64,000 nucleotides of DNA from Paenibacillus albicereus (GTDB lineage: Bacteria; Bacillota; Bacilli; Paenibacillales; Paenibacillaceae), in contig NZ_CP051428.1 in NCBI RefSeq assembly GCF_012676905.1, positions 1,169,001 to 1,233,000 of the forward strand. Reading direction: 5' to 3'. Positions within the stretch are counted from its first letter, which is position 1, and the number at the start of each line of letters is the position of its first letter. This document shows positions 32,925-43,498 of the stretch, piece by piece. The translations under genes were made by a program, and so were the position numbers. The notes beneath the pieces are model-generated. The model saw nothing but the letters and a program-made list of their open reading frames with translations, did not search any database and was not told the DNA's origin.

Positions 32925-33565
32925 GCCTGCTGCTGGATGCGCTGATGCGCGAGAAGATCGTGGCGATCTTCCGCGGCATCGGACGGGAGGAGGCGGACGG
33001 CGCGGCCCGCGCGCTGGCGGCCGGAGGCGTCCGCCTGATGGAGGTGACGCTCAACACGGACGGAGCGCTGCCGATCCTCGCCCGCTGGCGGGAGCTGCTG
33101 GACGGGCAGGCCCATGTCGGAGCGGGAACCGTGCTCGACGAGCGGATGGCGCGCGAGGCGGTCGCGGCCGGGGCCGAGTTCCTCATCTCGCCCAACCTCG
33201 ACGAGGCGGTCGTCGAGTACGGCGCGAGCCGCGGCGTCTCGGTCTGGCCGGGCGTCATGACGCCGACGGAGATCGTCCGCGCCTGGAAGGCCGGCGCCGA
33301 GGCGGTCAAGATTTTCCCGATGGGCTCGCTCGGACACCGCTATCTGCAGGAGCTCAAGGCGCCGCTGGACCACATCCCGATGATCGCGACCGGCGGCGTC
33401 GACCTGGACAATATCGGCGACTATCTGCGGGCCGGAGCCGACGCCGTCGGGCTCGGCAGCAAGCTCGTCCAGCTCCAGCTCGCCCGCGAAGGGCGATTCG
33501 AGGAGATGGAGCGGCGCGCCGCCGCGTTCGTCGCGGCCGTCCGGGCCGCAGAGCCGCAAGCGTAG
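32921..33565 (+). CDS. eda: KDPG/KHG aldolase
   Basis: A class I aldolase of 214 residues that splits 2-keto-3-deoxy-6-phosphogluconate (or 4-hydroxy-2-oxoglutarate) to pyruvate and an aldehyde. The active-site Glu is at 41 in LMEVTLNT, the phosphate-binding Arg in AIFRGIGR, GAGTVLD follows, and the Schiff-base Lys is in AEAVKIFPMGS. The typical STG phosphate site is ATGGVDLDNIGDYL. It starts with ATGA on the mutY stop. In Paenibacillaceae it usually serves uronate breakdown; no kdgK or uronate gene lies close by. Confidence 0.93.
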   Translation: MSLLLDALMREKIVAIFRGIGREEADGAARALAAGGVRLMEVTLNTDGALPILARWRELLDGQAHVGAGTVLDERMAREAVAAGAEFLISPNLDEAVVEYGASRGVSVWPGVMTPTEIVRAWKAGAEAVKIFPMGSLGHRYLQELKAPLDHIPMIATGGVDLDNIGDYLRAGADAVGLGSKLVQLQLAREGRFEEMERRAAAFVAAVRAAEPQA

Positions 33566-34051
33566 ACGGCTGCGCGGCTTGGCTGCGCCCGGCGTGATGA
33601 AGCATGCGGGCGCAAGGGGCGATGTCCGTGCGGCTAGGCAGAGGCCGGATCGGCGAAGCCTGCTCGTCTGCGCCTTGTACGGCGAGACAGAGCGGGGCTG
33701 TCCGGCTCAAGGCGGGGCGCGCTGGGCGTGCGGCCGAGCGCGGAAGGGGTCGAGACGGCCTTCATGGGGCGCGCTGGGCGCGCGGCCGAGCGCGGAAGGG
33801 GTCGAGACGGCCTTCATGGGGCGCGCTGGACGTGCGGTGGAGCGCTGAAGGGGTCGAGAGGGCCTTCACGGGGCGTGCTGGGCGCGCGGCCGAGCGCTGA
33901 TGGGGTCGAGACGGCCTTCACGGGGCGTGCTGGGCGCGCGGCCGAGCGCTGAAGGGGTCGAAACAGCCTTCATGGGGCGTGCTGGGCGTGCGGCCGAGCG
34001 CTGAAGGGGTCGAGACGGCCTTCATGGAGCGCGCTGGGCGTGCATTCGAGG
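33566..34051. repeat. 52-base tandem repeat, six units, after eda
   Basis: The first 148 bases after eda hold nothing I can name. From 33714 six units of 52 bases follow, starting at 33714, 33766, 33818, 33870, 33922 and 33974, plus a partial seventh from 34026. Each begins GGGGCG(C/T)GCTGG and ends GACGGCCTTCAT or a close variant. Short Met-starting frames through it are repeat artefacts. Confidence 0.92.
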
Positions 34052-34075
34052 CAAAGAATGGAACACCGATCTCAT

Positions 34076-34114
34076 GCAAAAAGCCTTGCCCGTTCAACGG
34101 GCAAGGCTTTTTGC
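34076..34114 (+). terminator. Rho-independent terminator after eda
   Basis: A 17-base perfect stem (34076-34092 with 34098-34114) with loop TTCAA. The stem ends carry A and T runs, so it can act in both directions between eda and the convergent P450 gene. Confidence 0.9.
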
Positions 34115-34128
34115 GATGGCGCAGCTCC

Positions 34129-34271
34129 GCGCCGTACCGTCAGCGCCTACCGCCGTACCGTCAGCGCCTACCGCCGTACCGTCAGCGCCTACCGCCGTAC
34201 CGTCAGCGCCTACCGCCGTACCGTCAGCGCCTACCGCCGTACCGTCAGCGCCTACCGCCGTACCGTCAGCG
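34129..34271. repeat. 21-base tandem repeat, seven units, reaching into the P450 stop codon
   Basis: The core TACCGTCAGCG recurs at 34135, 34156, 34177, 34198, 34219, 34240 and 34261, a strict period of 21. The stop codon of the reverse-strand P450 gene (34266-34268) lies in the last unit. The array extends away from the gene end, as seen at the cytochrome gene. Confidence 0.92.
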
Positions 34272-35810
34272 TCGCAGCCGCAGATTCCGCAGCCGGATGC
34301 GGCTATGCGGCAAGGAAGGGATCTCGCTGAGGCTGAAGCTCAGGTCCTGCTCCGGCAGCTCGTAGGACAGCCGGCTTGCGAGGAAATCGAGGCTTTCCTT
34401 CATGATCTCAAGCGTAATCCACTCGCCGGCGCAGCGGTGGCCCGCATCGTGGCCGCCTCCGCCCTGGGGCACGAACTTGAACGGACTGCCCTGCCAATCG
34501 GCGAAGCGCTCGGGCTGGAACGACTCCGGATCGGACCACAGCGCCGGATGGCGGTTTGTGGCGTACAAGTCGAGCAGGACGAGGTGCCCGGCCTCCAGCC
34601 GGAAGCCGGCCCATTCGGCCGGCTCTCCGGCGCGCGCCGCCGCGACCGGGAAAAACGGGTAGAAGCGCCGAACCTCCTGCACGAACCGCTGAAGCAGCTC
34701 CTCGCGCTTCCCGGTCCTCCACTCCGCCCCGCGCTCGCCATGGTCTTCGTCAATGCGAACCGGCCCATCCGCGTGACGCGACCCGTCACCGCGAACCGGC
34801 GCATCTGCCCGACCCGACCCGTCACCACGATCCGGCCCATCCGCGTGACGCGACCCGTCACCGCGAACCGGCCCATCAGCCCGACCCGACCCGTCACCAC
34901 GATCCGGCCCATCCGCCCGACCCGACCCGTCACCACGATCCGGCCCATCCGCGCCACCCAGCCCGTCCGCCCGACCGAGTGGATCCCCGTCGTTCCGCGC
35001 CAGTCGGGACGCCTCCTCCGGGTGATGGATGACGGCATGCGCGGTAAAAGCGACGTAAACCGCGACGGCGACGATCGGCCGCAGGATGTTGAGCAGCTCG
35101 ACCGCGGCGATCTTCGCCGGCAGCAGCCCGCCCTGCAGATCGCGATGCAGCGCGATCGTACGCAGCGCGGTGCCTTCGGGAACTTCGAGCCTGCCTTCGC
35201 GCACGTCCTCGATCAGGGCGGCGAACCGCTTCTCGCCTTGGCGCCGGCTCCGGCGGCCCTTGACGTAGGCGAGGCCGAGCGAGGCCGGGGCCTCGTACAT
35301 CGCGCCGAGCGATTCGGCCAGCCGCGGAGCGTCCTCGGACTCGAGCGGCACGCCGGCCCAGGCGCAGGCGGCGCGGGCCAGCAGCAGCTTGGCCTCCTCG
35401 TACAGCTCGATGTCGTCGCGGCCCTCCCAGCGGCCGGCGGCCAGCATCCATTCGCGGGCGACGATGTCCCGCATCTCGCGCAGCGCTCCGCGATGCATGA
35501 GCGACATGAACATCGCCTTGCGATGGCGATGCTCCGCCCCGTCGAGCCCCTGCACCCCTTGCTCGCCGGTCAGCGTCTTCTGCACGCGCTTGGGCATGGC
35601 GCCGCTGCGGACGAGCTTGCCGCTGTCGTAAAAGAAGCGAGCCGCCTCTTCCCCGCGCAGGACAAGCGCCTTTTCCCCGAGCAGCCTCGTCTCGAACGCA
35701 TCCGACTGAAAGGCGTCGGCCCGATTCTGGCCGAAGCGGTAGCCCTCTTTCAGCAGAGCCAGCGTATGGTCCAGTCCTTCCTCCCGCGCAAGCGGCTTGG
35801 CGTGATCCAT
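34266..35810 (-). CDS. Cytochrome P450, CYP152 (fatty-acid peroxygenase) type, with repeat insert
   Basis: Members use hydrogen peroxide to hydroxylate or decarboxylate fatty acids without a reductase. The haem Cys is about 460 in VPQGGGGHDAGHRCAGEW, and the I-helix has the CYP152 hallmark Arg-Pro (about 244-245, LRPIVAV) that binds the fatty-acid carboxylate in place of the usual acid-alcohol pair. LLDLYATNRHPALW and FVQEVRRFYPF also match. At 514 residues it is about 90 longer than the family; the excess is a Gly/Asp/Arg-rich 12-residue repeat at about 278-355, between the I-helix region and the EVRR motif. AAGGAGGAG precedes the ATG. All key residues are intact, so the insert may sit in a surface loop. 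Confidence 0.92.
   Translation of the reverse strand: MDHAKPLAREEGLDHTLALLKEGYRFGQNRADAFQSDAFETRLLGEKALVLRGEEAARFFYDSGKLVRSGAMPKRVQKTLTGEQGVQGLDGAEHRHRKAMFMSLMHRGALREMRDIVAREWMLAAGRWEGRDDIELYEEAKLLLARAACAWAGVPLESEDAPRLAESLGAMYEAPASLGLAYVKGRRSRRQGEKRFAALIEDVREGRLEVPEGTALRTIALHRDLQGGLLPAKIAAVELLNILRPIVAVAVYVAFTAHAVIHHPEEASRLARNDGDPLGRADGLGGADGPDRGDGSGRADGPDRGDGSGRADGPVRGDGSRHADGPDRGDGSGRADAPVRGDGSRHADGPVRIDEDHGERGAEWRTGKREELLQRFVQEVRRFYPFFPVAAARAGEPAEWAGFRLEAGHLVLLDLYATNRHPALWSDPESFQPERFADWQGSPFKFVPQGGGGHDAGHRCAGEWITLEIMKESLDFLASRLSYELPEQDLSFSLSEIPSLPHSRIRLRNLRLRR
34743..34979 (-). repeat. 36-base in-frame tandem repeat in the P450 gene
   Basis: About six units of 36 bases encode variants of GRADGPDRGDGS. 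The units differ mainly by GRAD/RHAD and DRG/VRG swaps. The array keeps the P450 frame open. Confidence 0.88.
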
Positions 35811-35946
35811 CCTTGCTCCTCCTTCATCCGGGCGAGCGGTCCGCGCCCGCCCGACGGCCTTGTTTGCTGCTTCTTACCCGCAAGGGCTTCCTTGCAAGCA
35901 TGGGCCAGAGCGGCGGCAATCATACGCTCGCCGACGCGCGGAGCGG

Positions 35947-35976
35947 TTGACATCGCTTCCAAGAGCCCGATACAAT
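35947..35976 (+). promoter_or_regulatory. Sigma-A promoter for glpP-glpK
   Basis: A perfect -35 TTGACA (35947-35952) and TACAAT (35971-35976) are separated by 18 bases, about 32 bases before the glpP start. Confidence 0.8.
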
Positions 35977-36007
35977 CGTGCAGAAGGCGAAGGAAGGAGA
36001 AGCGCGC

Positions 36008-38087
<2,080 letters not shown>

Positions 38088-38146
38088 CGCCGCCATCTGG
38101 TACGCTTGGAGCAACAAGTTGATACGCTCGGCGCTGAGAACGGGAG

Positions 38147-38209
38147 AACGCCGCAAGGACCGGACCGCCTGCATGATGCAGGCCGGACGCGGTTCCTTGC
38201 GGCGTTTTT
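38147..38209 (+). promoter_or_regulatory. glpD leader terminator, probable GlpP antitermination site
   Basis: A 12-base stem (38147-38158 with 38195-38206) is followed by five T. Inside the loop, GCCTGCAT/ATGCAGGC forms a second hairpin. It stands between glpK and glpD in a run headed by glpP, just as GlpP-controlled leaders do in Bacillus. It would end transcription at the glpK end unless glycerol 3-phosphate-loaded GlpP acts. Confidence 0.8.
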
Positions 38210-38286
38210 CATGCCGGGAGGCGGACGGGGGAGCGAAGCGCCCCGATCGCCTTGGCGCCGGAGGGCGGGAAAGCGAGGACGTGCAG

Positions 38287-40188
38287 ATGGCAAGAAGCGG
38301 AACGGACGGACAGAGGGGAACGGACAGCGGGAGGGAAACCGAAATCGGGATGAGAGCGGCGAACGGCCCGCCGCCGGCACGAGGAGCTGCCGGGGGCGGG
38401 CCGGGGACAGCCGGGGCCGGAGAACGAGCGGCAGACAGAGCCGGAGAACGAGCGGCAGACAGAGCCGGAGGCCGAGCGGGGGAGGAGCCTCCGGCGTTCT
38501 CCGCGCTGGAGCGGGAGAGTCTGCTGTCGCGGCTGCAAGGCGAGACATGGGACGTGCTCGTCATCGGCGGCGGCATCACGGGGGCGGGCATCGCGCTGGA
38601 TGCCGCGTCGAGGGGCCTCAAGACGGCGCTCGTCGAGATGCAGGACTTCGCCGCCGGCACGTCGAGCCGCTCGACGAAGCTCGTGCATGGCGGGCTGCGC
38701 TATCTCAAGCAGCTGGAGGTGCGCATGGTCGCCGAGGTGGGGCGCGAGCGGGCGATCGTGTACGAGAACGGACCGCATGTGACCGTGCCGGAGCGCATGC
38801 TGCTGCCGATCTACCGGGGCGGCACGTTCGGCCGCTGGTCGACGTCGCTCGGCCTCGCGCTGTACGACCGGCTCGCCGGCGTGAAGCTGCGGGAGCGGAG
38901 GCGCATGCTCGGCGCGGACCAGACGGCGGAGCTGGAGCCGCTGCTGAAGCGGGACGGGCTGCTCGGAGGAGGCAGCTATGTCGAGTACCGCACCGACGAC
39001 TCGCGGCTGACGATCGAGGTCGCCAAGAAAGCGGCGGAGCTCGGCGCCTGCGCCGTCAACTACGTCAAGGCCGAGGGCTTGCTGTATGACAGCGGGGCGC
39101 ATCCTGCCGGCGGGGCGTCCGCGGCAGAGGACGGACGCCGCAGGCTGTGCGGCATCCGGGCCGTCGATCGGATCGGCGGCAGCGAATTCGAGCTGCGCGC
39201 CCGCGTCATCGTGAACGCGGCCGGCCCTTGGGTGGACGGCATCCGCGAGCTCGACGGCTCGCGGCAGGGCAAGACGCTGCGCCTGACCAAGGGCGTGCAT
39301 CTCGTCTTCGACGGCGCGCGCTTCCCGCTGCGCCAGGCCGTCTACTTCGATACGCCGGACGGCCGCATGATGTTCGCGATTCCGCGCGACGGCAAGACGT
39401 ATGTCGGGACGACCGACACCGACTACGACGGCGATCCGGCTCATCCCCGCATGTCGGAGGAGGACCGGCGCTACATCGTCGATGCGGCGGCGGCGATGTT
39501 CCCGAAGCTGAGGCTGACGGCGGATGACGTCGAGTCCAGCTGGGCGGGCCTGCGGCCGCTGATCTTCGAGGAAGGCAAGGACCCGTCGGAAATTTCGCGG
39601 CGCGACGAGATTTTCCGCTCGGACTCCGGCCTGCTCACGATCGCGGGCGGCAAGCTGACCGGCTACCGCAAGATGGCCGAGACGGTGACGGACCTCGTCG
39701 TCCGGGAGCTGGAGCGCGCGGGGCATGGCCCGTTCGGCCGCTGCCGCACGCGGACGCTGCCCGTCTCCGGCGGCGACGTCGGCGGCTCGGCCGGGCTGCC
39801 GGCTGCCGTCGCGGCTGCCGCGGCGCGAGGCTCGGCGCTCGGGCTGCCGGAAGAGGACGCCCGGCGCATCGCCGAGCGCTACGGCAGCAACGCCGCCGCA
39901 GTGCTGGAGCAGCTGCCGGACGAGGCGTCCGCGCGCTCCGCCGGCTTGCCGCGAGCGCTGATGGCCGAGCTCCGCTACGCGATGCGCAGCGAGATGGCGG
40001 CGCGGCCGGCGGATTTCCTCGTCCGACGCACCGGCCTCGCGCTGTTCGACCGGGAGGCGGCGGTCCGCTGGCGCGAGCCGGCGCTGCGCCTCATGGCGCG
40101 CGAGCTCGGCTGGACGGACGGGCAGCTGCGCTCCGGCGCGGAAGAGCTCGACCGGGAGCTGGCGAACGCGGTGCAGCCTCAGGCTTGA
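38287..40188 (+). CDS. glpD: Aerobic glycerol-3-phosphate dehydrogenase
   Basis: A membrane-associated FAD enzyme that oxidises glycerol 3-phosphate to dihydroxyacetone phosphate and passes electrons to menaquinone. The core starts near 38503 (ALERESLLSRLQG) with the FAD motif DVLVIGGGITGAGIAL; KLVHGGLRYLKQ, NAAGPWVDGI and TIAGGKLTGYRKMAE are family landmarks. With the ATG at 38287 (GAGGA seven bases upstream) the protein has 633 residues, some 70 more than usual; the surplus is a Gly/Ala/Arg-rich head with short repeats (AGERAADR). ATG 38350 is another option. The 3' part after residue 460 is the normal C-terminal helical domain. Confidence 0.93.
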   Translation: MARSGTDGQRGTDSGRETEIGMRAANGPPPARGAAGGGPGTAGAGERAADRAGERAADRAGGRAGEEPPAFSALERESLLSRLQGETWDVLVIGGGITGAGIALDAASRGLKTALVEMQDFAAGTSSRSTKLVHGGLRYLKQLEVRMVAEVGRERAIVYENGPHVTVPERMLLPIYRGGTFGRWSTSLGLALYDRLAGVKLRERRRMLGADQTAELEPLLKRDGLLGGGSYVEYRTDDSRLTIEVAKKAAELGACAVNYVKAEGLLYDSGAHPAGGASAAEDGRRRLCGIRAVDRIGGSEFELRARVIVNAAGPWVDGIRELDGSRQGKTLRLTKGVHLVFDGARFPLRQAVYFDTPDGRMMFAIPRDGKTYVGTTDTDYDGDPAHPRMSEEDRRYIVDAAAAMFPKLRLTADDVESSWAGLRPLIFEEGKDPSEISRRDEIFRSDSGLLTIAGGKLTGYRKMAETVTDLVVRELERAGHGPFGRCRTRTLPVSGGDVGGSAGLPAAVAAAAARGSALGLPEEDARRIAERYGSNAAAVLEQLPDEASARSAGLPRALMAELRYAMRSEMAARPADFLVRRTGLALFDREAAVRWREPALRLMARELGWTDGQLRSGAEELDRELANAVQPQA

Positions 40189-40305
40189 AGCCGGACGGCA
40201 GGCTCAGCTCGGCTTGCGAGGCGCAGCTCTCCCGTCGCGGGGGAAGCGGCCAGCGGGGACCGGGAGCGATCCGCCACCGCGAGAAGCATGCTCCAGCTCA
40301 AAGAA

Positions 40306-40346
40306 GGCAGCCTTCGGTCACGACCATGACCGAAGGCTGCCTTTTT
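40306..40346 (+). terminator. Rho-independent terminator after glpD
   Basis: A 15-base perfect stem GGCAGCCTTCGGTCA (40306-40320) pairs with 40327-40341 and is followed by five T. Flanking AAAG/CTTT makes it usable in both directions between glpD and the convergent mannanase gene. The 117 bases before it show nothing else. Confidence 0.93.
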
Positions 40347-40372
40347 CATGGAGGAAACGGAACCGCCGACGG

Positions 40373-41368
40373 TCAGTACACGCTCGCCTTCACGCTCGTC
40401 TGCTTGATGCCGTTGGCGTTGTTCAAGCCGTATACGACCGTATTGCCCCAATCGGTCAAGGTCCCGCCGGCGCTGCGGGCGAGATCGAGGTAAGCGTAGC
40501 TCGAGCCGTTGCCGTGCCACGACCAGGCCGTCCAGCCGACCTTCTTCTGCTGCGTGTAGCTGAGGATCGTCGCCTCGTCCACGTCGCCGTTCGTATGGTA
40601 CTGGCCGAATTCTCCGATCGTCAGACACAGCCCCTTGTTCAGCACGTTGTCGATGTTCGTCTTGATCGTCTGCGCGTTGCCGCCGGCATACTCGTACATA
40701 TGGATGGAGAACATCGTATTGCGCTGCGGATCGGCGGCGAGCACGCTCTGTCCGTAATCGCGGATGGAATCCGGGTACTGGCCCCAGCCCGCGCCGTCGA
40801 CCATGATCGTATGCGACAGCCCGGCGCTGCGCAGCTTCGGAATGGCGGCTTTATAGCCGTCCGCCCAGCCGCTGCCGTTCCAGGTGCCGTACCACTCGTT
40901 GGCGACGTTGAGGATGACGTACTTTTCCTGGCCGATCAGCGCGTTCTTGATCTCGATCCAGTAGTTCACCGCCTTGTCCAGCTCGGCCGCGCTGTCGCTG
41001 CCGGTCGCGTCATGCACCTCCAGCACCGCGATCATCTTGTATTGCTTGACCAGGGAAATGATGGCGCTTACATTGGCGGCCGTATCCTTGGTGTACTGGC
41101 TGCCGTTGGAAAGGACGACGCGCACCGTATTGGCGCCGGTCGCGGCGATGGCCGGAATCGCCGTGTTCAGGTCATTCTTGAACCACGTGTGGGCGTAGTT
41201 CACGCCGCGCATCACGAAGGGCTTGCCGTTCGCGTCGTACAGCGTCGTGCCGCTGACGTAAAATCCGGAGGCGGCATGGGCGGTGCGCTCCATTCCCGGC
41301 ATCGCCGCGAGGAGCGTCCAGGCGGCCATCAAGGCAAGAACTAGGTTAAGCGCTTTCATCTTCATCAT
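40373..41368 (-). CDS. Secreted endo-beta-1,4-mannanase, GH5 (subfamily 8 type)
   Basis: Cleaves beta-1,4 bonds in mannan or glucomannan outside the cell. The 331-residue protein has a signal peptide (KMKALNLVLALMAAW, cut near AHA-A at 33) and one catalytic domain. The acid/base Glu is about 158 in NVANEWYG, and the nucleophile Glu about 253 in TIGEFGQY. The start GFYVSGTTLYDANGKPF and VRVVLSNG match Bacillus-type alkaline mannanases of GH5_8. Start: ATG 41368 lies eight bases after AAAGGAG; TTG 41371 and ATGs at 41365 and 41359 are alternatives. There is no carbohydrate-binding module. The codon use is less GC-extreme than its neighbours. A cre-like site and a hairpin lie upstream. Confidence 0.93.
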   Translation of the reverse strand: MMKMKALNLVLALMAAWTLLAAMPGMERTAHAASGFYVSGTTLYDANGKPFVMRGVNYAHTWFKNDLNTAIPAIAATGANTVRVVLSNGSQYTKDTAANVSAIISLVKQYKMIAVLEVHDATGSDSAAELDKAVNYWIEIKNALIGQEKYVILNVANEWYGTWNGSGWADGYKAAIPKLRSAGLSHTIMVDGAGWGQYPDSIRDYGQSVLAADPQRNTMFSIHMYEYAGGNAQTIKTNIDNVLNKGLCLTIGEFGQYHTNGDVDEATILSYTQQKKVGWTAWSWHGNGSSYAYLDLARSAGGTLTDWGNTVVYGLNNANGIKQTSVKASVY

Positions 41369-41491
41369 CAATCTCTCTCCTTTGCTGAGGGGGATGGCTA
41401 GAGGATAACACGTCCAGAAAAAGATAAAGATGGAATCGATTTGGATTTCTTGTCTTGTATGATGCAGTTTGTTAGGCGGCCTGTTTGCAGG

Positions 41492-41506
41492 TGCAAGCGC
41501 TTTACA
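41492..41506. promoter_or_regulatory. Candidate CcpA (cre) site upstream of the mannanase gene
   Basis: TGCAAGCGCTTTACA has the palindromic AAGCGCTT core of catabolite-responsive elements with one or two mismatches to the consensus. A second near match (GAAAGCGCTTAAC) spans the mannanase start codons at 41346-41359. Glucose repression of a secreted mannanase would be expected. Confidence 0.5.
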
Positions 41507-41511
41507 TTCAA

Positions 41512-41538
41512 AAAAAAGAGGCCCGCGCGAGGCGCGGG
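41512..41538 (-). terminator. Terminator-like hairpin reading toward the mannanase gene
   Basis: GCCCGCGC / GCGCGGGC with loop GAG. On the reverse strand it is followed by a run of seven T, so it would stop a transcript heading for the mannanase gene. No gene lies upstream on that strand for several kb, so it may be a leader attenuator or an insulator between divergent genes. It shows no T run on the forward strand. Confidence 0.6.
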
Positions 41539-41675
41539 CCCAGAGAGAATATATGAATAAGGGGGGGTCTGCTAGTTACTATAAAGGCGCTAAATGAAAG
41601 CTAGCTGAAGAAAAGATTACAGACAGATTACAAAATTGAAAACAACGCTTCATCAACGCTTCATATAAAAAAGGA

Positions 41676-41704
41676 TTGAACGAAAAATAGCGCCATGATA
41701 TAAT
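41676..41704 (+). promoter_or_regulatory. Sigma-A promoter for the DHA2 exporter gene
   Basis: TTGAAC (41676-41681) and a perfect TATAAT (41699-41704) are 17 bases apart. The AT-rich region from 41540 to 41760 has no gene. The transcript would have a leader of about 200 bases, with AAAGGAGGGGG at 41820-41829 that does not precede a good start codon. Confidence 0.8.
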
Positions 41705-41909
41705 CCATAGCGCGTTGAAGTTTACTTTAACTCACACAGGTCAAACCATTCTTATCCCACTTTAATTGTACCTGCAGAGCTTGAAGTTGTCAACGCTCAT
41801 TTTATTTCCAAAAAAAGGTAAAGGAGGGGGCTTCACCGGCACGGTTGGACCTCGTTGTCCGCCCAAAGTCTCGCCCATCTTACGCTCGCGGAGCAGAAAG
41901 CAGGAGCCT

Positions 41910-43391
41910 ATGCCAGAAACGACGTTCCAACCGGAGCGCAGCGGAGATGATTTTTCGCTGAAAGCGATCCTGATGCCGCTTTTGGCCATCATCATCGGCA
42001 TGATTATGATTATCCTCGACAGCACGGTCGTGAACAACGCCATTCCGAAGCTTGTCGACTACTTCGACACCGATCTGAAGACGATCCAATGGACCGTCAC
42101 CGGCTACACGCTGGCGCTCTCCGCCGTCATCCCGCTTGCCGGCTGGATGGCCGACCGGTTCGGCGCCAAGCAAGTCTTTCTCGTCACGATCGCTCTCTTC
42201 ACGGTCGGCTCCGTGCTGTGCGGCATCGCTCGGACGCCGGAGGAGCTGATCCTCTATCGGGTCATTCAAGGACTGGGCGGAGGCATGGTCGGCCCGATCG
42301 GGCTGGCCATGGTGTTCAAGCTCGCTCCCCCGGAGCGGCGAGGCTCGGTCATGGGCCTCATGGGCATACCGATGCTGATGGCCCCGGCGTTCGGTCCCGT
42401 CCTGTCCGGCTGGCTGGTCGACGCGGTAAGCTGGCACTGGATCTTCATCATCAACCTGCCGATCGGCGTCCTCGCGCTGATCCTCGCCTGGAAGTTCCTG
42501 CCGAGATCCGAGCGCCACGAGGCGCCGCATCTCGATGTGTACGGCATGCTGCTCGCGCCGGTCGCCTTCTCCATGCTGGCGTACGGCTTGACCGAAAGCG
42601 GAACCAGCTGGACTTCGGCCTCGACGATTACGGGGCTCGCCGTCGGCGGCGCCGCGCTCGTCGCCTTCATCTTCGTAGAGCTGTCCCAGAAGCAGCCGCT
42701 GCTGGAGCTGCGGGCGTTCCGCTCGTCCGACTTCACGCGAAGCATCATCCTGACGTGGATCGTGCAGCTCGCGCTGTTCGGCGCGATGCTGATCCTGCCG
42801 CTGTACCTGCAGCGCGTGTTCGGCTACACCGCGCTGGAGACCGGCTGGATCCTGATGCCGTATGCCGTTTGCGCGGGCATCGGCATGCCGATCAGCGGCC
42901 GGCTGTTCGATCGGATCGGCGCCCGGCCGCTTGCTTTTGCCGGCCTTGCCGTCGTATCTGCCGCGTTGTTCCTCCTGTCCGGAATCTCGCTGGATACTCC
43001 GCTCTGGACGATCATCCTCTACATCTCCATGATGGGTCTCGGGATGAGCTTCGCCATGATGCCGCTCAACACGCATGTCCTGAACTCCGCCCCTCGCGGC
43101 CTGGTGAGCCGCGTCACGCCGCTGACGACGGCGGCCCAACAGGTCGTCGTCTCGTTCGCGGCCGCCGGCTTGACGGGATATCTTACGTCCCGCATCGCCG
43201 CCCATGGCGCAGGAGGAAGCACGGATCCGCTTCGCGCCGCCGTCCTCGGCTACGGCGACACGTTCTTCCTGTCGGCAAGCCTCACGGCCGCCGGCGTCGC
43301 CCTGACGCTGCTGCTGCGCAGGCCGAGGCATGAGGCTCCAGGCCCGGCTGCGGGCGAGGCGAGGCCGGGCGAGGCGATGACGGACCGCTGA
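41910..43391 (+). CDS. DHA2-family (EmrB/QacA-type) multidrug MFS exporter
   Basis: A 493-residue proton-driven drug exporter with 14 predicted membrane segments. The family motif LDSTVVNNAIPKL lies in helix 1, motif A-like WMADRFGAKQVFLV after helix 2, and GPVLSGWLVDAVSWHWIFIINLP (written here in its two parts GPVLSGWLVD and SWHWIF) in the helix 5-6 region. The ATG at 41910 follows CAGGAG by only three to four bases; a TTG-started extension upstream is less likely. A good promoter and a terminator bracket it as a single-gene unit. Substrate unknown; it stands apart from the ATP-grasp cluster. Confidence 0.9.
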   Translation: MPETTFQPERSGDDFSLKAILMPLLAIIIGMIMIILDSTVVNNAIPKLVDYFDTDLKTIQWTVTGYTLALSAVIPLAGWMADRFGAKQVFLVTIALFTVGSVLCGIARTPEELILYRVIQGLGGGMVGPIGLAMVFKLAPPERRGSVMGLMGIPMLMAPAFGPVLSGWLVDAVSWHWIFIINLPIGVLALILAWKFLPRSERHEAPHLDVYGMLLAPVAFSMLAYGLTESGTSWTSASTITGLAVGGAALVAFIFVELSQKQPLLELRAFRSSDFTRSIILTWIVQLALFGAMLILPLYLQRVFGYTALETGWILMPYAVCAGIGMPISGRLFDRIGARPLAFAGLAVVSAALFLLSGISLDTPLWTIILYISMMGLGMSFAMMPLNTHVLNSAPRGLVSRVTPLTTAAQQVVVSFAAAGLTGYLTSRIAAHGAGGSTDPLRAAVLGYGDTFFLSASLTAAGVALTLLLRRPRHEAPGPAAGEARPGEAMTDR

Positions 43392-43420
43392 CCGTCCGAC
43401 TCTTTGCCCCTATGCAAGCT

Positions 43421-43460
43421 GCCTTGGACGCGGCCTTCGAGCCGGCCAAGGCTTTTTTTT
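43421..43460 (+). terminator. Rho-independent terminator after the exporter gene
   Basis: GCCTTGG (43421-43427) pairs with CCAAGGC (43446-43452), with an inner CGGC/GCCG pairing, followed by eight T. Confidence 0.9.
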
Positions 43461-43498
43461 GTCCATTCTCGGCTCTCGGCCGCCGTTCTTCCTCCCCC

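Noticed and set aside
41766-41909. TTG-started 48-residue extension of the DHA2 exporter
   Set aside because: It lacks a ribosome binding site at the right spacing, and the extension is basic and unlike the normal short head of the family; ATG 41910 gives the usual length.
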